DNA from: Megalonaias nervosa
Taxonomy: Eukaryota; Mollusca; Bivalvia; Unionida; Unionidae
Assembly (NCBI GenBank): GCA_016617855.1
Contig: JAECUM010017281.1
Location: 1-64,000, forward strand
Length of the DNA stretch: 64,000 nucleotides
Reading direction: 5' to 3'
Under the pieces are notes generated by a model. The model did no database searches, was not told the origin of the DNA, and worked only from the letters and a program-made list of their open reading frames with translations. The position numbers were made by a program, and so were the translations under genes. Shown piece after piece: positions 23,046-35,026 of the stretch (positions are counted from its first letter, which is position 1; the number at the start of each line of letters is the position of its first letter).

Positions 23046-23468
23046 GAAGGAATTAAGCACATGGGTTCTGACCGAAAGACATAGTAACATAAAGACAAGA
23101 TATGACTGACTTCTATCCAGAGTTAACCGGTCATTATGTGCAATGGACTACTGTGCTAGCCCTAACCATGGGACGGATTTACCTACATTGAGCACATGGT
23201 TAATATTATTAGAATGGGTTGTCCGTGATTTTGGCAGCTTCTTAAGTATGGACAACCGGTTGTAATAGTGAACTAAACTTTTAAGCTCAGATTCAAAATT
23301 AAAAATATTGCAGTATGCATTTTTTCTGAGTCCGTACTTATCGTTCAAGTCAAATAAGCATATTCATTTTCGATTTGGCTTGTACTTTTGAAAGAATTAA
23401 ATTGTATGGCTTGTTAGGGTGCATGAAACCTGTATGGCCTGTTAAGGTGCATGAAATCTTACACTACT

Positions 23469-23647
23469 CAGTGGCGTCACTAGGGTTGGTGGTGTCACCC
23501 AGTGCGGTAACTCATAGTGTCACCTCCATGGACCCCCTTCCTGCACAAAGATTCAAATATTTTATAGACAGTCATTTTGGTGTCACCCTCTCTGATGGTG
23601 TCACCCAGTGTGGTCCGCATCCCTCGCAGCCCCTAGTGACGCCACTG
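23469..23647. mobile_element. hAT-like MITE
   Basis: Terminal inverted repeats: CAGTGGCGTCACTAGGG at the left and its reverse complement CCCTAGTGACGCCACTG at the right. The flanks ACACTACT and ACACTACC form an 8-bp target duplication with one mismatch. An 8-bp duplication and a CAGTGGC terminus are typical of hAT elements. There is no transposase; the internal sequence is mostly sub-terminal GGTGTCACCCAGTG repeats. Confidence 0.85.
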
Positions 23648-24035
23648 ACACTACCTATCATTGTTCTAAGTTTTAAATAATTTTAAAGAAATTGCTGTAA
23701 ATCAGTTGTAATTTAAATGGGTTGTTTATATTAAATATACAAAACTATGTATCTTTACAGATATAATTATTATCAGCTAAAACAATATTTATTAACGGTT
23801 TTTTCAAAATGAAAATGTTTTGCAAGATACCTTCTCAGGGTAGGTACTGCTTAGATAGCAAGGGAAGCAGCTGGGATGAGACTTTAAGAGTCAATAATTT
23901 GCTTCCAAACAAAGTATCCTCTGAACCTTTATTTACTGATCTGCTGTTCCTATGTTCATTCTTCTGCACTCATTTACCTTAGTGCACTGAGTAACCTTAG
24001 TACGAACATCTTATGATGCACTCATGTCATGTGCC

Positions 24036-24203
24036 CAGGCCCGGCCCTAGGCAAGACGAACGAGGCAACCTCCTTGGGCCCCGCGCATTCAGGGGCCCCG
24101 TGCTGCTGACGGAAATCAACTCCGCAATGCAATTTTTTTGTTTGCTTGGGGACCCGCTCATCGCTTGCTGCCTTTGGCCCCGAACATCCTAGGGCCGTTT
24201 CTG
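24036..24203. mobile_element. Possible small DNA transposon with imperfect inverted ends
   Basis: The left end, CAGGCCCGGCCCTAGG, and the right end, CCTAGGGCCGTTTCTG, are imperfect inverted repeats of the CAGGGCCGG type found in many hAT-derived MITEs. The centre carries GGGGCCCCG-like blocks. I could not fix a target duplication. Confidence 0.5.
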
Positions 24204-24718
24204 CATATGCCATAGAATTGGAGGTATTTGATAGGTCAAATACGCTCTTAAATCTGGTGTGGGGTCAGCTAATGTACCACGGTGTGTCCTTGGGCACGGC
24301 ACTTTGCTTAAATTGCCTTGGCACTAAATAATTTACTTCTGTTTCTGTGCCGTAAAGCAGCAAAGGAAAGTCCTTGGGCAAGGCACATCACATTTGCAAG
24401 ATAATACTTTAAAATTGCTTTTGTCCTAGAGGACGACTTTTTAGAAACATTTTTAAAAACTGTTTTGATATTTGTTCTTCAGGATTAATTTATTACAAGT
24501 TTTCTACATTGATCGGAAACACAACATATATAACACCGAAAACTTATCTGCAACCATTGGACATTTTATACTTAACTTATTCGAATATTTGGAACTAGTT
24601 TTTACCTGAGTTGTTACTTACTGTTGTTAGTTGGCTTAACGACACATTGAATACATTCATGGCTGCATCATGCCAAGAACATGAAAGTTTATTCACTTTA
24701 CAAAATGACACATAGGGG

Positions 24719-24994
24719 CAGGGTCGGTCTTAGGCCGATTGGACCGATTTGGCCCAATCGGGCCCCGCACTCGCAGGGGCACCACGCGTTAGTCATTTTT
24801 AAAAATATATCTGTAGAGAGAACATAATTTTAAAGCGACGGAAGAATATGTTAAGCTAAATATCATATAAAACTTGTTTAAAACTTTATTTCCAAATGCC
24901 GTGCTCACGGGGGGGGGGGGGACAAGCACGTAAATCCAGGGGACCCCGCCAAAATGATCCAAATCGGGCCCCGCGTTTGCTAAGGCCGTTACTG
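24719..24994. mobile_element. Possible small DNA transposon, second copy type
   Basis: The left end CAGGGTCGGTCTTAGG mirrors the right end CTAAGGCCGTTACTG imperfectly. Sub-terminal blocks TGGCCCAATCGGGCCCCGC and CCAAATCGGGCCCCGC are shared between the two halves. It resembles the element at 24036-24203. A poly-G run lies at 24909-24921. Confidence 0.5.
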
Positions 24995-25445
24995 CTAATG
25001 GGTAACCTACTGGGCTGGCCTGGGTGGGAATTATTACTATCGTGTTAAAAGTACCATTAAAACTCACAACTACCTATGCACTGCTGAGCAGTTAGGTAAA
25101 GCTTGATCAAATATAGATATTATGAAACTGAAAATATGGGATACGTTTTATAATCTGGACAACACCTCCTTGAAATACACGTGGATTAACAACTGAAACA
25201 AACGTACATTAACAACTGAAATAAACGTACATTAACAGTTGAAATACACGTACATTAACAATTCTTCAATACCACCTCAAAACTTATGCCAGCTTCAGAC
25301 TATTCTTGTCACGAATAGTCTTAAAGACAACTTTTAGAAAAATGAGTTGTTTTGGGTGTATTCAGAAATTTTCTGCGCATTTTGTTAGATAATAAATTTG
25401 GTGTAAATCTTAACTTGGAGTATACTAGCTAGGCGTGTGAGTGGT

Positions 25446-25489
<44 letters not shown>

Positions 25490-26343
25490 GTACTGAAACC
25501 AGTTTCGTTCTTGAAAGCAAATATATGCCGATATAAGTTGTCGCGTCACGTGTCTCGTGTCTATTGTGCATTGTCTGTGAATATATTGTAAGGTATCTTG
25601 TGCATATTACTATGTACTTGTGTTGTGTGTTGTGTGTTGTGTGTTACGCGTAACGTAATTCCCATAATGAAAAGTTAGACAATCGACTTACTCCTCTATT
25701 GACACTGAACCTATCATTTACAATGCCTAAGATTTTTCTGCTGTGACCGAAATCAACCTCATATGTGACTGTAGTGATATGCGTAAATTTCGTTAAAAGG
25801 CTTGAACACTCTCAAGCCGAGAACATATATCCCCGAGATCTGGTTATGACAACTGTACACCACACCAATTTTTTTTTTTTTTTCCTTTATGAAAACCGTG
25901 AATTTGTAAGCATGTGATATTGCGAAATAATAACAAAAATGAAAACAATTTCAGGACACAATTTTGTTATTAGAAATCCAGATAATGACTGCTTCGTGAC
26001 CTATCTTGACAAGTAATGTCGTGACTAATCTGCCGAGTCAAATTGTATAACGGTTCGCCAGACTTATGTAAATGACATAAATTTTCATACTGAATGTGAC
26101 GCACAGTCTGCACAGACTGGTAGAAAACAGCAGCGTTTAGTGTGTGATACCAGAACCAGTACCTGGGTCCAATTCGATATAGAAACAAACTCGGACAATC
26201 GCATCAGATGTGTTTTTCTGTTCACAAAATAACCCGAAAAAATAACATCTTAGGGGGAAAAAAAGAAAGAAAAAAGTGCAGGTTTATAATCTGCCGACTC
26301 ATTATGTAGTCTCCTCCAGCCAGATTCTAGCATGACTCGATGC
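24995..26343. other. Gene-free stretch
   Basis: There are only AT-rich sequence, a short tandem block near 25190-25260 (ACATTAACAACTGAAATA units), a (GA)n run at 25448-25487 and TGTGT-rich sequence near 25620. I support no gene. Confidence 0.6.
25448..25487. repeat. (GA)n microsatellite
   Basis: About 20 GA units. Confidence 0.96.
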
Positions 26344-26356
26344 AATTACCGCCATA

Positions 26357-26607
26357 GGGGCCCGGGGTGGCCGAGTGGTCTAAAGCGCTCACCGTTCCGG
26401 ATCACTGCCGTCTCACCTCTGTCTGCGTGGGTTCGAGTCCCAGGCTCGGCTAACGTGGATACGTGAGAAAGCTTGCCAGTAGCTTCTCGTGGGTCGTTGG
26501 TTCTTCCCAGGGTTTTCCAGGGTTCTTCCTCCATCAGTTTATACTGGCCGCCATGTATAACCTTTCTTGTGCTGAAAAATGGCGTTAAATCCTACAACAA
26601 CAGCAAC
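26357..26607 (+). mobile_element. tRNA-headed SINE, family 1, with target duplication
   Basis: The head resembles a class II tRNA: GGTGGCCGAGTGGTCTAAAG (A box) and GGGTTCGAGTCCCAGGC (B box). The tail is GCTGAAAAATGGCGTTAAAT followed by CAACAA units. Flanks AATTACCGCCATA (26344-26356) and AATTATCGCCATA (26608-26620) are a 13-bp target duplication with one mismatch. It is a retroposed copy and not a functional tRNA gene. Confidence 0.9.
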
Positions 26608-26620
26608 AATTATCGCCATA

Positions 26621-27601
26621 TATGAGCCTGATGAAATGCTTCACTGTTACCCATAGAACGCGCTTTGATTAAAATTTGTGGAAGCTCAGCTAAGAAGGCA
26701 TTTCTCTCTATCTCAGAATTATCTGCATGTATCGAGTGAATAACGAACACATTTCATCGATTGCACGAAAATGCTACAGTTTGTCAACCAAGAATTGAAA
26801 TATATCTGTTATTCAATCGGAACAAGCAAATTTTTTTTTTTTTTTATTGTATGCTCAAACGTATTGGCTAGCTGAAGTGCATAACAGATTGAAGTAGCAA
26901 ATTTCTTACGGTTAATTCGGCTGCTAGAGATCCTCTAGTAACCAAACGTCAATACATTTGGCATCTCTCAATCAGCCATTGAATCTGTCCATATTTACGC
27001 AAAAATGACGTCGCCTTTTCATTACGTCACCTCATCTCACCAGCCCATCAAATTGCTTTTCACCGATTGCATACATGAATTTTCTTTCATTCTTACAGTG
27101 TTATCCATTTGTATACAATAGTATTCGATTAGAAAGAGAGAAGTAATGTTGTGATTTTCTTTTCCATACAATGAAACCATACTTTTCTCCTCTAAATAGA
27201 GCTAAACTAATTGATGTAAACAGTACAATATTAATTGGTGTATTTATTTACAATACTAATTGGTGTAATTAGTACAAACCTATTGATGTAATTGGTGTAT
27301 GTATTTTTTCATGTTTTTTTTATATTGTTAATTGTTATAAGACGTTTCATAGTTATAGGGTATTGTTTGTACAATTAAAATATTTTACCATATCAAGTAT
27401 TCTAACTACAGACGGTAGGTTGTGTAGATTTTTCTCGATGTCATTATAACATCATTGTTGCAATCAATTTTGCACTGCTGTGGTCCGAATTTCTGAGGAC
27501 GCAAATACGAATGTGCAAATAAAAAATAAAAATTTGTTTCCGTCCAAAATAAAAAAGAGAATAAATAATGAATCAAGTATGTGTATAATATAATAATTAC
27601 A

Positions 27602-27602
<1 letters not shown>
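26621..27602. other. Gene-free AT-rich stretch
   Basis: Nothing recognisable apart from a poly-T tract at about 26830 and degenerate ATTGGTGTAATTAGTAC-like repeats near 27220-27300. Confidence 0.6.

Positions 27603-27654
<52 letters not shown>
27603..27654. repeat. (CT)n microsatellite
   Basis: About 26 CT units. Confidence 0.97.
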
Positions 27655-27657
<3 letters not shown>

Positions 27658-27781
27658 TATCCAGAACAAATAAATGCTATATTAATGAAATTAGTGGAGT
27701 AATGGACACGATTACAACATTTATAAAGTTCATCTTCATCAACTCATATACATATTGAAGACTCCGAGAGCCTACAGATGC

Positions 27782-27895
27782 AGCAGTTAGTACCATTTTC
27801 ATAAGTCTTTGGTATGACTCGCCGGGGTTTGAACCTGCGACCTCCCGCACTCGTAGCGGACGCTCTAACCACTAGACCACCAGAGCGGTCTGTCA
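27782..27895 (-). mobile_element. SINE family 2, tRNA-like head only
   Basis: The minus strand matches the first ~110 bases of the SINE at 13330-13616: CTAGTGGTTAGAGCGTCCGC, GGTTCAAACCCCGG, then GAGTCATACCAAAGACTTAT. The body is absent. Confidence 0.8.
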
Positions 27896-28414
27896 CAAAT
27901 ATAATTGACCTCAAGAGACTGGTCATCATAATCTTATCGCTGTCTTAAGTCGCAGATAGCTACATTATTGGCAAATGAAAATCAGCTGATTGTACGAAAA
28001 GGGGTCGGGTAGAGTGTGGTGGTGTACTGTAAAATCAGTTTCTAATTTTCTAAGCTTCGATTCAAGTGCATGATAATAAGCAGATAATTCTTTTCCTGCG
28101 TAAAAACAGGATATCTCGTTTCATCTCTTTAAAATATCGCGAATTTTACCGCACGATCATATTTATCCAGTATTTATACAGGCAAAGAAAAACAAAATCA
28201 TCAATATGTTATATTTATTTTAATTAATTATATATTATATAGATTATATTGGTTGAAAAAAAAATTAATTATCTTGAGGTTGAAGAACAAATACCTCAGC
28301 TAGAGAGCAACTCCCCCACCCCCAAGTAAATACTTGGTCCATAAGAAATGAAACATGAATTGATTGATAACCGGGAACGAATTACATTTGTTTCTTCAAT
28401 ATGTACATATTTCC

Positions 28415-28835
28415 TCTTAGAGTGGTCATGGCCTTATCTAAGTAAAGATTCTTGGACGAAATAAATTATTGTAGAAACAGTTATTTGACACGTTTACAGT
28501 TTAGCAGCTGTGAATAAATCTATCCATGACTTATTGAAATCAAACTAATGAATTAAAAGTTATGTTTAAGAATAAATGTTTACTCGTTAAATCGCGTTTG
28601 CATATGCACACACATACATTTTCATCTCCTATTGTGTGATACACTAATTGAAAACTTTGACCTTGAATGGATAATGTGAGATTTGATATGTTCCCCCTCA
28701 ATGTCTTGACAATGGGGAAATCACAAAACTTAAAGTCTTTAATACCTTTTTGGTCCGGACTGATTTTTCTTGTGATTTTAAGTTTGAACTATTCCGAATT
28801 CAAATTCCAGTTAATGCAGTCTTCAATATGAAACC
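28415..28835. repeat. Outer part of the right arm of the inverted duplication
   Basis: It matches the reverse complement of 12617-13040: GATTCTTGGACGAAAT, TTAAAAGTTATGTTTAAGA, AATCGCGTTTGCATATGCA, CTATTGTGTGATACACTAAT and ATGGGGAAATCACAAAACTT. The match stops abruptly near 28835 at ATATGAA. Confidence 0.85.
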
Positions 28836-28889
28836 TCTCCCCTTCCCCGCGCCTATTACTAGAATCTAAAAAATATTCAGCATCCACCA

Positions 28890-29279
28890 CTTCTTGAAGA
28901 TTTCGTTACCACCCTTGCACATCAAGCTGGATCTGATGAAGAACTTTGTCAAGGCCATGGACAAAACAGAAGCAGCTTTCAAGTACCTCCATGGCAACAA
29001 ATTTTCTCAAAAACAACAAGGCAGACGACTACAGGGAGTTGGTGAAAAACCTCCTCATGGGATACAAAAACCTTGGTTGCAACATGTCACTAAATATACA
29101 TTTTTTGCACTATCGTCTAGATTCTTTTCCACCAGGACATTGCAGCAATTGAGAAACGCTATCATGTCAAATGGAGCCCATCGATGCTTGCAGGCTATTG
29201 CTGGACAGTGACAAGAGATGCTCCATTTTTAATGAATACAAGAGACAAGCTAAGAAGCGCCGAGTAGACACTGAATAAG
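28890..29279 (+). pseudogene. Frameshifted remnant of a transposon-borne gene
   Basis: Three + frames share one protein-like path. LHIKLDLMKNFVKAMDKTEA is at about 28918-28977. NNKADDYRELVKNLLMGYKN and LGCNMSLNIHFLHYRLD are at about 29010-29120. A basic C-terminus, NEYKRQAKKRRVDTE, ends with TAA at 29279. The frame changes at least twice, so it is broken. I recognise the blocks as part of a protein repeatedly found in mobile elements of invertebrate genomes, but I cannot name its function. An AATAAA-like signal follows near 29332. Confidence 0.6.
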
Positions 29280-29663
29280 GAGTAAATTATGTACTTATAT
29301 ATACATAATAGTGTTTTTTGCCTTTTGTTTCATAATAAATTTTATTTATATAACCCTTTTGCTGTTTTTTTTTTAAGTGTTCATAAACAGGACATGCGAA
29401 ATATTATCGTGTAAAGCCAACATAAACACATGAAAAGACATAGGTTTACAATTTATGATTAAAACTATACTATCTACACAATATACATAGAAGTAAAATC
29501 TAAAACTTAAATATCTTGGAAACAGAAGCCAATCAGTTGTTTTAATTGTCATATTTGAATTCAGGACATCAAAATCCATAATAAACAACACATTTTATCT
29601 CTGAAGCAGACGACTTCTAAAAAAGTGTCGACCAGTGTTACCTACCAACTACACATAATTCTT

Positions 29664-29908
29664 TGAGAAGTAGTGTAATAAATGCTGGTTATTACACATC
29701 TGTTGACTGGGAAAAATTAGGGTAATAAATGCTGGTTATTACACATCTGTTGATTGCGAAAAATTAGGGCAATAAATGCTGGTTATTACACATCTGTTGA
29801 TTGGGAAAAATTAGGGAAATAAATGCTGGTTATTACACATCTGTTGATTGCGAAAAATTAGGGCAATAAATGCTAGTTATTACACATCTGTTGATTGGGA
29901 AAAACTAG
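29664..29908. repeat. ~47-bp tandem repeat, 5 copies
   Basis: Units are AATAAATGCTGGTTATTACA, CATCTGTTGATTG(G/C)GAAAAA and a TTAGGG spacer. The copies are almost identical. Confidence 0.95.
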
Positions 29909-30297
29909 GATGCGACAACTTAAGATAGCAATTATGCCTGTAAATCTCAAAGAAATACTGACTACAAGACCAACCCGAGAAGCGACTGTTTCCTTCTATG
30001 TGAGAATATTATGTTAAACCATCCGAGTGTATTATCTGATGTCAAAAGTAACACTGATTGACCGTACATTATTATAAAAGAAAACATACACGTAGCTTAT
30101 GCAGAAATTAAGTTACCCACAAAAAAGTGTATTTCTAACATCATAGAAAGGACCTATTCGATTGTAAGCTTGAATGCATCATATCGACTTTTAAAAATGC
30201 TGTATAATTTTTTTCAGATAAGTTAACCAGGTTAGGAATCGTGTTGGCGCAAGATCGATGGAAACTAAGCGAAAAATACAACAAAAAGCGTGAATAA

Positions 30298-30408
30298 TAA
30301 TTGCATGATATCGTTCAAAACATTGCATGATATCGTAAACAATCATTGCATGATATCGTTCAAAACATTGCATGATATCGTGAACAATCATTGCATGATA
30401 TCGTTCAA
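30298..30408. repeat. 22-bp tandem repeat, 5 copies
   Basis: Units of ATTGCATGATATCGTTCAAAAC alternate with a variant ending GTAAACAATC or GTGAACAATC, giving a 45-bp higher-order unit. Confidence 0.95.
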
Positions 30409-30654
30409 AACAACTTAAAATCGCTGACTTTAATTGAGACTTCGGTGCGAGTCACTACTGACGACCTTGAAGATAGTGACACACCCAGCGAAGGTAGTGA
30501 AATATTTAACAAAGGCGACGAAGAAAGCGGAGACGAAGAAGGTAACAAAGGTGGTCAAGGCACAATTTGTTTTACAGAGATGCATTTAGTGTATATTATA
30601 TGGAAACCCAAGCGGCATTTATACAAAGGGAGCAGAAATTTCTAAAAACTGCTG

Positions 30655-30965
30655 ATTATGAGCGGCAGATTTAATGTCAATATTTCTATCAAAGATTCAC
30701 ATGGAAAGACACCGAAACTATGGAGTCAACATATGATCAGTGCAAAACGTGAAATCTTTGGATGTCACAGTACGGGGAGTGGGGGGCTGTATTTACGAGT
30801 TGGTATAATACTTTCTACTGGTCAGAGTGCATTGATTTGATCCAGTGCCAGGTACAAGAAAATTCTGTGCGAGCAGGAAAAGTTATTTGACGTCAATCCT
30901 CGATTGATACGCCTTAGTAGACTGCCCGAGTTTGGAAACTACCACAGTGGATAGTCGTAAATTCA
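30655..30965 (+). pseudogene. Polinton-like element 2: unrecognised gene fragment
   Basis: It contains the block KLWSQHMISAKRE and corresponds to the inverted fragment at 12616-12240 (KLWSQNTIRAKRL). It lies just upstream of, and on the same strand as, the polymerase gene. Upstream, 30391-30645 holds an acidic frame (GDEESGDEEGNKGG) that may belong to the same protein. Function unknown. Confidence 0.4.
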
Positions 30966-31439
30966 AATACTATCGCATGCAGTGTACTCTGCAACCCTAT
31001 AATCCATATGATAAAATGGACAGTATACGCATGAAAATAAGCACATCATCCATCGAGAACATTGATGAGTATTTCCATTGAATAACACAATCATCGTGTA
31101 TATATCACAATTCTGATAGCACTAGGACACAATCGATGCAAAGGCGTACGCCTCGGAAATCATTGCGGTCGAACATTCCATTACTAACACTGTAAATCAC
31201 ACGAGCTGCGTCATGTACTGGTATTGTGGTTGCGGATAAGATAAAAATAGTTTTACAAACCTTCATTACCTGATAAAGCAACAAAAAATAAGGATTTTAT
31301 AATTAAAAAAACAAAAACAACTTCATTAAGCTGTGAAACTCGAAGATGAGTCTGAAAATCGTATTAACATTTCAACAAGAGGGCACCTCCGTGTGCAAGA
31401 TAAACAATATCACTTCCCGACGATTTTGACGATGGTTAT

Positions 31440-33018
31440 AAAAGCATGCGCGAACACTTGGTTACTCGCAGGATCATGAACCGCAAAGTCATCCAAGCCA
31501 TTAATGATGAAAGCGATAAAGATTTTGCATTGATCTTCGAGAATTTTGACACTTACACCAGAGAAGCTTCCGTATGGACTCTGTGCAGATGCGCGGAAAT
31601 GCACGTTGATGTTTCCCTGTCCAGGCCTTTCCGTGGATCGAGTAAATTCCAACATCAAATTCATCCGTGGTCGTCGATAAACGTGAAAAAAGATGACACC
31701 CGGTGTCTTGCATGGGGGTTGCTTTTCGCGTTGGATTGCAAGCGTGATAATACGGATCAATCTCGAAAATACCAACAATACCTGGATGCAATAAAATTCT
31801 GTAACAGAATTTCCTGTAAAGGCCTCTGATGCCATATTCGAAGAGCATGAAGAACCCAAAACTGATACCGCCGTCAATGCATTCGCTTGGGACAAAAACT
31901 TTCATCCTCAGGAACTATCCCCACATGTATAATTCAAAGATTCATAGGGATGGACTGAGATTGATCTACTGTTGCTGAGTGACATTGATGGTCTAGAGGT
32001 GCTGCACCACTATGTTTAGGTAAAAACATTTCCCTGTTATTTTGCCGACCGAACACTCACAAGAGGAAAAGGTTACCGTGTCCAAGCTGTCTGCATGTAT
32101 TTACCACCTAACAGTTGCCTACCGGTCAAAGCTTCTTCTGCAGGGGAGTCAGCTAAAAGCTGCAACATACGATCATGCCGGAACCCGGCAAGAATATTGT
32201 GAAATTGAATGCGATGCAAGGGATGATAAAGTCCCGTATGTCATTTACGCGAACTCTAAATGCTTGTGGTTGCTGTCCAATGAAATACGACGCAACTTGC
32301 TGAAAAGTCCCTTGCGGATTGAATTACGTTATTATAAGTTGGACGGAGCGACTGAGTTGCCAATTTTATACCACGGCAAGAATTCAATTAATGTGTTTTT
32401 TGAAACGCTCGAGGTTACCACGAAATGGATCCAGCAACAAAGGAATCATCCCGTACAAGTAAATGAGTGACGCGAAGAGGTTCTCTGGAACTCGGATGCC
32501 ACCTATTGATACCGTCTCTTCATTTCCGACGACGACTACGCGCACGCGAACAATGTCTATTCCGAGTTTGGCTGTTGTAATCCCGGTGACTACCATAACC
32601 TGTACCTACGCACCGACGTGCTGCCGTTTGCGGATGTCTTTCAGCCGATTCTCGATACTGCCTTTCGCTTGTACAAGCTGGACGGGAATTACATTGGAAC
32701 TGCTGACTGATAAATATTTACTCGTCAAACATGGTACCAGTGGTTGGTTTTCACTGGCGAACTGTCGTTAGTTCCCGCAAATAACCCGGCTGTGGATGGA
32801 TACAATCAGAAGAAATCACACAGTTATATCATGTACTTAGATGCTAAAAATCGATCACTCACAGTTGGTCTTTCACAAACAAGTACACGAATACGACAGC
32901 AACAGCGACATCGGGTACTTCGAGGATAACCTGGAGCACCCAGACGAACTTCACCGTGCACACAGTGATTATATGTTGGCCTGGAAAGCGCCGTCGCTTC
33001 CCTCAAGTGACCGCCTAC
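31440..33018 (+). pseudogene. Polinton-like element 2: protein-primed DNA polymerase B, 5' part
   Basis: Broken frames together follow the N-terminal and exonuclease part of a Polinton/linear-plasmid type family B DNA polymerase. SSINVKKDDTRCLAWGLLFA is near 31672-31735. A degraded exonuclease I block, PYVIYANSKC, is near 32242; the usual acidic residues are replaced. A block with GDYHNLYLRTDVLPFADVF is near 32590-32650 in another frame. DYMLAWKAP is near 32968. The gene is interrupted at 33019-33022 by a gypsy retrotransposon and resumes at 56489. It cannot be functional: there are many frame changes and lost catalytic residues. Confidence 0.7.
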
Positions 33019-33022
33019 GTAC

Positions 33023-33955
33023 TGTTACGAGTCTATGCTCTTAAAATAAGTAGCAGAAAAGAGTGAAGACAACAAGCTTTCTAAAATGTAACAAATAATT
33101 TATTTCCCTAGAATACAAAGTGAAAAATGAGATAAAAAGAACTTACGGTATTCCGAATTAAATCCAAAAATAATCCAAGAATTAAAGACACAAGTCCTAG
33201 TAATAAAAAGTCCTGAATAAAACTCAGTTCAAGTCCCGAAGAGATCAAAAATTGAAGGCGATAATGTGTCTGTTATAGCCTACGAAGTACTTATGTGTGA
33301 ACAGTCTCTTGTTGAATCACAGAAATATTATTCCAGCTTTGAATTCAGTATAAAATCCAATTAATGTTTTATCCAAGAATTTTGTCAGAGCACGTTTGTA
33401 TTTCCAGAGAAAATAATCACTTGAATTCAATAATTTGAAGAAAATAAAATTCAGCCCAAACTGGTCACAACATGATACAACTTAAAGTGCTAGATGTTAA
33501 AGCACGACTGGTAAAATCCTCACATTCACAAGATAATATAGTTTTCTGCTTGACCTCAGGTCACAATTAACATTTTCTAGAGACAACCATAACCTAATGG
33601 AAAATAACCTTCTGGAATGATCTAATGAGCCTTGTTTATTTACAGCACAATATCCTATAAAATTCACTTAGGAATCTCAAAAACCCTGACCCTGATCAAC
33701 ATACTGACTCCTTCTTGCTTAATTGAATAATAATCCTGATAATAAGCTATACACATAGATAATAATGAAGCTATCATTAGTTGTTTACATAAATGAACTA
33801 AAAAACACAAATAAAGTCAATCAGGTCAAGCAGAAATGAATTCAGTTTTGGACAAGGTCAAGTCCAGCAAACAATGTTACATTACAATAACATGTAATGA
33901 GATAAAAAAAAAATTAAAACTAACAGACAAACAATTAAATGAATTATACATAACA
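33023..33955 (-). repeat. Gypsy 3' LTR (left copy)
   Basis: It starts TGTTACGAGTC and ends ATACATAACA on the + strand. Compared with the right LTR (55564-56484) it shares blocks such as CAAGTCCTAGTAATAAAAAG and TCAAGTCCAGCAAACAATGT with scattered substitutions, so the insertion is not recent. The bases next to its inner edge (minus strand GGGGGAAG before TGTTATG) form a plausible polypurine tract. Confidence 0.9.
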
Positions 33956-34068
33956 CTTCCCCCAATAAAGAAAACGAAAGATTTATACAATAACGCTTTC
34001 TTTTTACTATAGGTCAAATATGCATGTGGTAAAAGTAACATAAGATGAAATCTTATGAATGACACAAA

Positions 34069-34420
34069 TTATACATGAAACAATACATTTCTATACACGT
34101 GAAATTCATCTGCTATTAAATTGTCTTTTCCCTTGATGTGCCTGATGTCAATATTATATTCCTGTAACAACAAACTCAACCTTAATAATCTCTGATTTTT
34201 GTTTTTCACCGTGCCGATGAAAGTAAGGGGGTTGTGATCACTAAACACAATAATCGGAGAAGGAGCTGAATTAATGTAAACTTCAAAGTGTTGTAACGCC
34301 AATATCAAAGCCAAATATTCCTTCTCGATTGTGGAATAATTTCTCTGGTGCTTAGTTAATTTCTTTGAAAAATAGCACATTGGATGATCAACACCATTTT
34401 TATCTTCTTGAATCAATACC
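34069..34420 (-). pseudogene. Gypsy RNase H
   Basis: The minus-strand frame carries the RNase H-like order of gypsy pol: LLQED-type start (here MIQEDKNGVDHPMCYFSKKL), YSTIEKEYLALILALQHF, VFSDHNPLTFIG and DIRHIKGKDNLIADEFH. The end diverges where a LSR-type ending is usual. Between 34420 and 34650 the linking pol sequence is present but frameshifted. Confidence 0.85.
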
Positions 34421-34639
34421 GCTCCAACCCCAACATTACTTGCATCAACAGACAGTTTAAATGATTGATTGAAATTTGGAGCTGTAAGAACTTGTGCACT
34501 CTTAAGTATGGCTTTTAACTCATCAAAAGCCTCCTGACATTTTTAGACCAAGAAACTTGGTTTTCTTGCTCAATAAATTTGTCAGGGGTTCAGCAATTAT
34601 GGAAAAATTGGAACAGAATTTCCGATAGTATCCAGCCAT

Positions 34640-35026
34640 ACCCTAGAATCGCATCAGTTACCTTTTACTGATAGGCGCAGAGAATTCAGAGATAGCCTTG
34701 ACCTTAGCATATATAGGTTTAACTTGTCCATGTCCCACAATATGTCCTAGAAGTGTTACACAAGCACGGCAAAATTCACTTTTGGATAAATTAATTGTCA
34801 AACTTGCATCAGTGACTCTATCAAAGAATTTCCGAATTGTCGCTGAACGTGCTTTCCAGGTGTCATTATAGATGATGATATCATGAATGTAAGCATCATA
34901 ATTATCTAGACCACATGTAATCATGTTCATTAAACGTTGAAAAGTACTTGACGAACCTGGCATCCCAAACGGCATCACTTTATATTGATAAAGTCCATCT
35001 GAAGTCACGAATGCCGAAATTTCCTT
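34640..35026 (-). pseudogene. Gypsy reverse transcriptase, C-terminal half
   Basis: It begins at the Polinton junction and reads ISAFVTSDGLYQYKVMPFGM, then AYIHDIIIYNDTW. The usual catalytic YIDD is YIHD, so an essential aspartate is replaced. It continues with INLSKSEF and LGHIVGHGQVKP. It joins, across the 16.9-kb Polinton, to 51967-52437. Confidence 0.9.
35021..35026. other. Target-site duplication of the Polinton (left)
   Basis: TTCCTT here and at 51967-51972. Removing the element plus one copy restores a continuous reverse transcriptase sequence across the join. Six-base duplications are the rule for Polintons/Mavericks. Confidence 0.92.

Noticed and set aside
26357..26440. Possible tRNA gene (A and B boxes, leucine/serine-like)
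   Set aside because: It is the head of a SINE: the same sequence recurs at 40174-40425 and 22815-23045 with a shared body and tail, and target duplications flank the whole unit.
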